5,462 nt of DNA. It comes from WRCA01 sp050943575 (lineage in GTDB: Bacteria > Pseudomonadota > Alphaproteobacteria > Rs-D84). Position numbers and translations under genes: made by a program. The stretch's first letter is position 1, and each line of letters opens with the position of its first letter. The notes under the pieces are model-generated. The model was given only the letters and a program-made list of their open reading frames with translations. It did not search any database and was not told the origin of the DNA. The stretch is from assembly GCA_050943575.1 (NCBI GenBank), contig JBMNPL010000027.1, positions 1 to 5,462 of the forward strand. Reading direction: 5' to 3'. Positions 5,047 through 5,462 of the stretch are shown piece after piece.

Positions 5047-5297
5047 TTGGCGAATACGGTTGCTTTTTTTTTAGATTTCGTTTTCCTCTTCCAGTTCAGC
5101 AACTCGTTTACGAAGTTTAAGAAGTTCTTCCTTGTTAATGGATTCATTATCTAGTACGATTTCTTTTTACTACCAATCCAACTATAAATAGATATTTTAC
5201 TGACGCCATATTCGCAAGATAAGTCGGCTACACTTTTTCCTGCATTGTAAAGATCGACAATCGTTTATTTAAAGTCATCCTTAAATTTCTTAGCCAT
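5037..5297 (-). pseudogene. IS3-family transposase OrfA (HTH_Tnp_1 type), inactivated
   Basis: The start ATG is at 5297-5295, with AAAGGA nine bases upstream. The protein opens MAKKFKDDFK, then a TAA (5267-5265) stands where the family usually has a Gln codon. After it, T-I-V-D-L-Y-N-A-G-K-S-V-A-D-L-S and E-Y-G-V-S-K-I-S-I-Y-S-W-I form the helix-turn-helix that binds the IS ends. A frameshift near 5161-5175 moves to another frame carrying the leucine-zipper segment (E-E-L-L-K-L-R-K-R-V-A-E-L-E-E-E-N-E-I). A second slip at an A9 run (T9 at 5064-5072) gives the final A-T-V-F-A-K-R-R and TGA. One nonsense change and two frame changes mean no full protein is made. The A-run sits where IS3 elements place their programmed frameshift, but it has nine A rather than the usual six or seven. 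The call to the family is strong; the exact lesion sites are approximate. Confidence 0.85.
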
Positions 5298-5322
5298 TTG
5301 AATGTTTCCTTTCGTTGAAATC

Positions 5323-5351
5323 ATTATACATAAATTTCAACTCAGAATCCA
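5323..5351 (-). promoter_or_regulatory. Candidate promoter of the IS orfA remnant
   Basis: On the minus strand TATAAT lies at 5328-5323. A weak -35 (TGGATT, 5351-5346) sits 17 bases upstream. Transcription would start near 5316, about 19 bases before the orfA ATG. Moderate support only, because the -35 is poor. Confidence 0.4.
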
Positions 5352-5369
5352 TTCATTTACTAAATGAAT
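5351..5369. repeat. Perfect 9-base palindrome at the orfA -35 region
   Basis: ATTCATTTA (5351-5359) and TAAATGAAT (5361-5369) are exact inverted copies around a single C. The palindrome lies just upstream of the candidate orfA -35, where a repressor or transposase could bind. All-A/T arms make chance somewhat more likely here. Confidence 0.5.
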
Positions 5370-5462
5370 TTTACCTACCGCTGTTAAGTAAAACGTGTCT
5401 GGAAAAACGGGGCAGGTTCATATCAATCAAGAATTAGAAATTGACGCCTTTTTTTCACAAAC

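Larger units (their letters stand above)
4947..5420 (-). mobile_element. Decayed, internally deleted IS150-type element (IS3 family)
   Basis: On the minus strand this reads as left end, orfA, a few codons of orfB, and right end. The right terminal repeat is 4947-4977 (TGCACTGCACCCC, then TTGGACACATG). The proposed left end tips at 5420 and reads inward TGAACCTGCCCCG, later GACACG; the two ends agree only loosely. At about 474 bases it is far shorter than the roughly 1.3-1.5 kb usual for the group, because nearly all of orfB is missing. No matching target duplication is visible: the flanks are GGA before and TAT after. It is immobile on its own. Confidence 0.6.

Noticed and set aside
5421..5462. 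Possible further gene or terminator at the window's right edge
   Set aside because: Only 42 bases remain, with a T7 run but no paired stem, so nothing can be supported.

Overview
The window is AT-rich bacterial DNA with strong AGGAGG-type ribosome binding sites, sigma-A-like promoters and rho-independent terminators. Trp is read as TGG throughout and TGA acts as a stop. Together with an InlB-repeat lipoprotein, an MsmX/UgpC-type ABC ATPase and IS150-type insertion sequence debris, this suggests a low-GC Bacillota, or a standard-code relative of the Mollicutes (an Acholeplasma/Izemoplasma/Haloplasma-like lineage). The lineage is inferred from the general look of the proteins, not from a marker gene.

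Layout. (1) 2-124 is the 3' end of a gene whose product ends in a fibronectin-III-like beta-sandwich tail, closed by a terminator. (2) 293-697 is a single VOC/PhnB-like small protein with its own extended -10 promoter. (3) 698-1118 has no intact gene. It holds an IS150-type terminal repeat at 759-789 folded into a long hairpin, probably eroded mobile or coding DNA, and the leader of the next gene. (4) 1119-1847 is a surface lipoprotein with a proline linker, containing a C7 tract, and an InlB B-repeat. (5) 1887-4162 is a tight three-gene operon: a four-helix membrane protein with a 48-bp in-frame tandem repeat near its N-terminus, a complete carbohydrate-type ABC ATPase, and a second four-helix membrane protein. 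(6) A terminator hairpin carrying the next gene's promoter is followed at 4230-4868 by a third four-helix membrane protein and then a strong terminator. (7) 4947-5420 is a decayed, internally deleted IS150-type (IS3 family) element on the minus strand.

How the genes may work together. The ATPase belongs to the family that energises sugar importers (MalK/MsmX/UgpC), but no binding protein or permease gene is in view and the cluster ends in a strong terminator. It is instead surrounded by three unfamiliar four-helix membrane proteins. It may be a shared ATPase for transporters encoded elsewhere, or these small membrane proteins may be accessory partners. The lipoprotein upstream ends inside the -35 hexamer of the operon's likely promoter, so the two units abut with no spacer.

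The points most worth a second look are the ATPase with its uncharacterised membrane proteins, the 48-bp coding repeat, the C7 tract whose gain or loss of one base truncates the lipoprotein at once, and the pair of matching IS termini, in the same orientation, on either side of the block.
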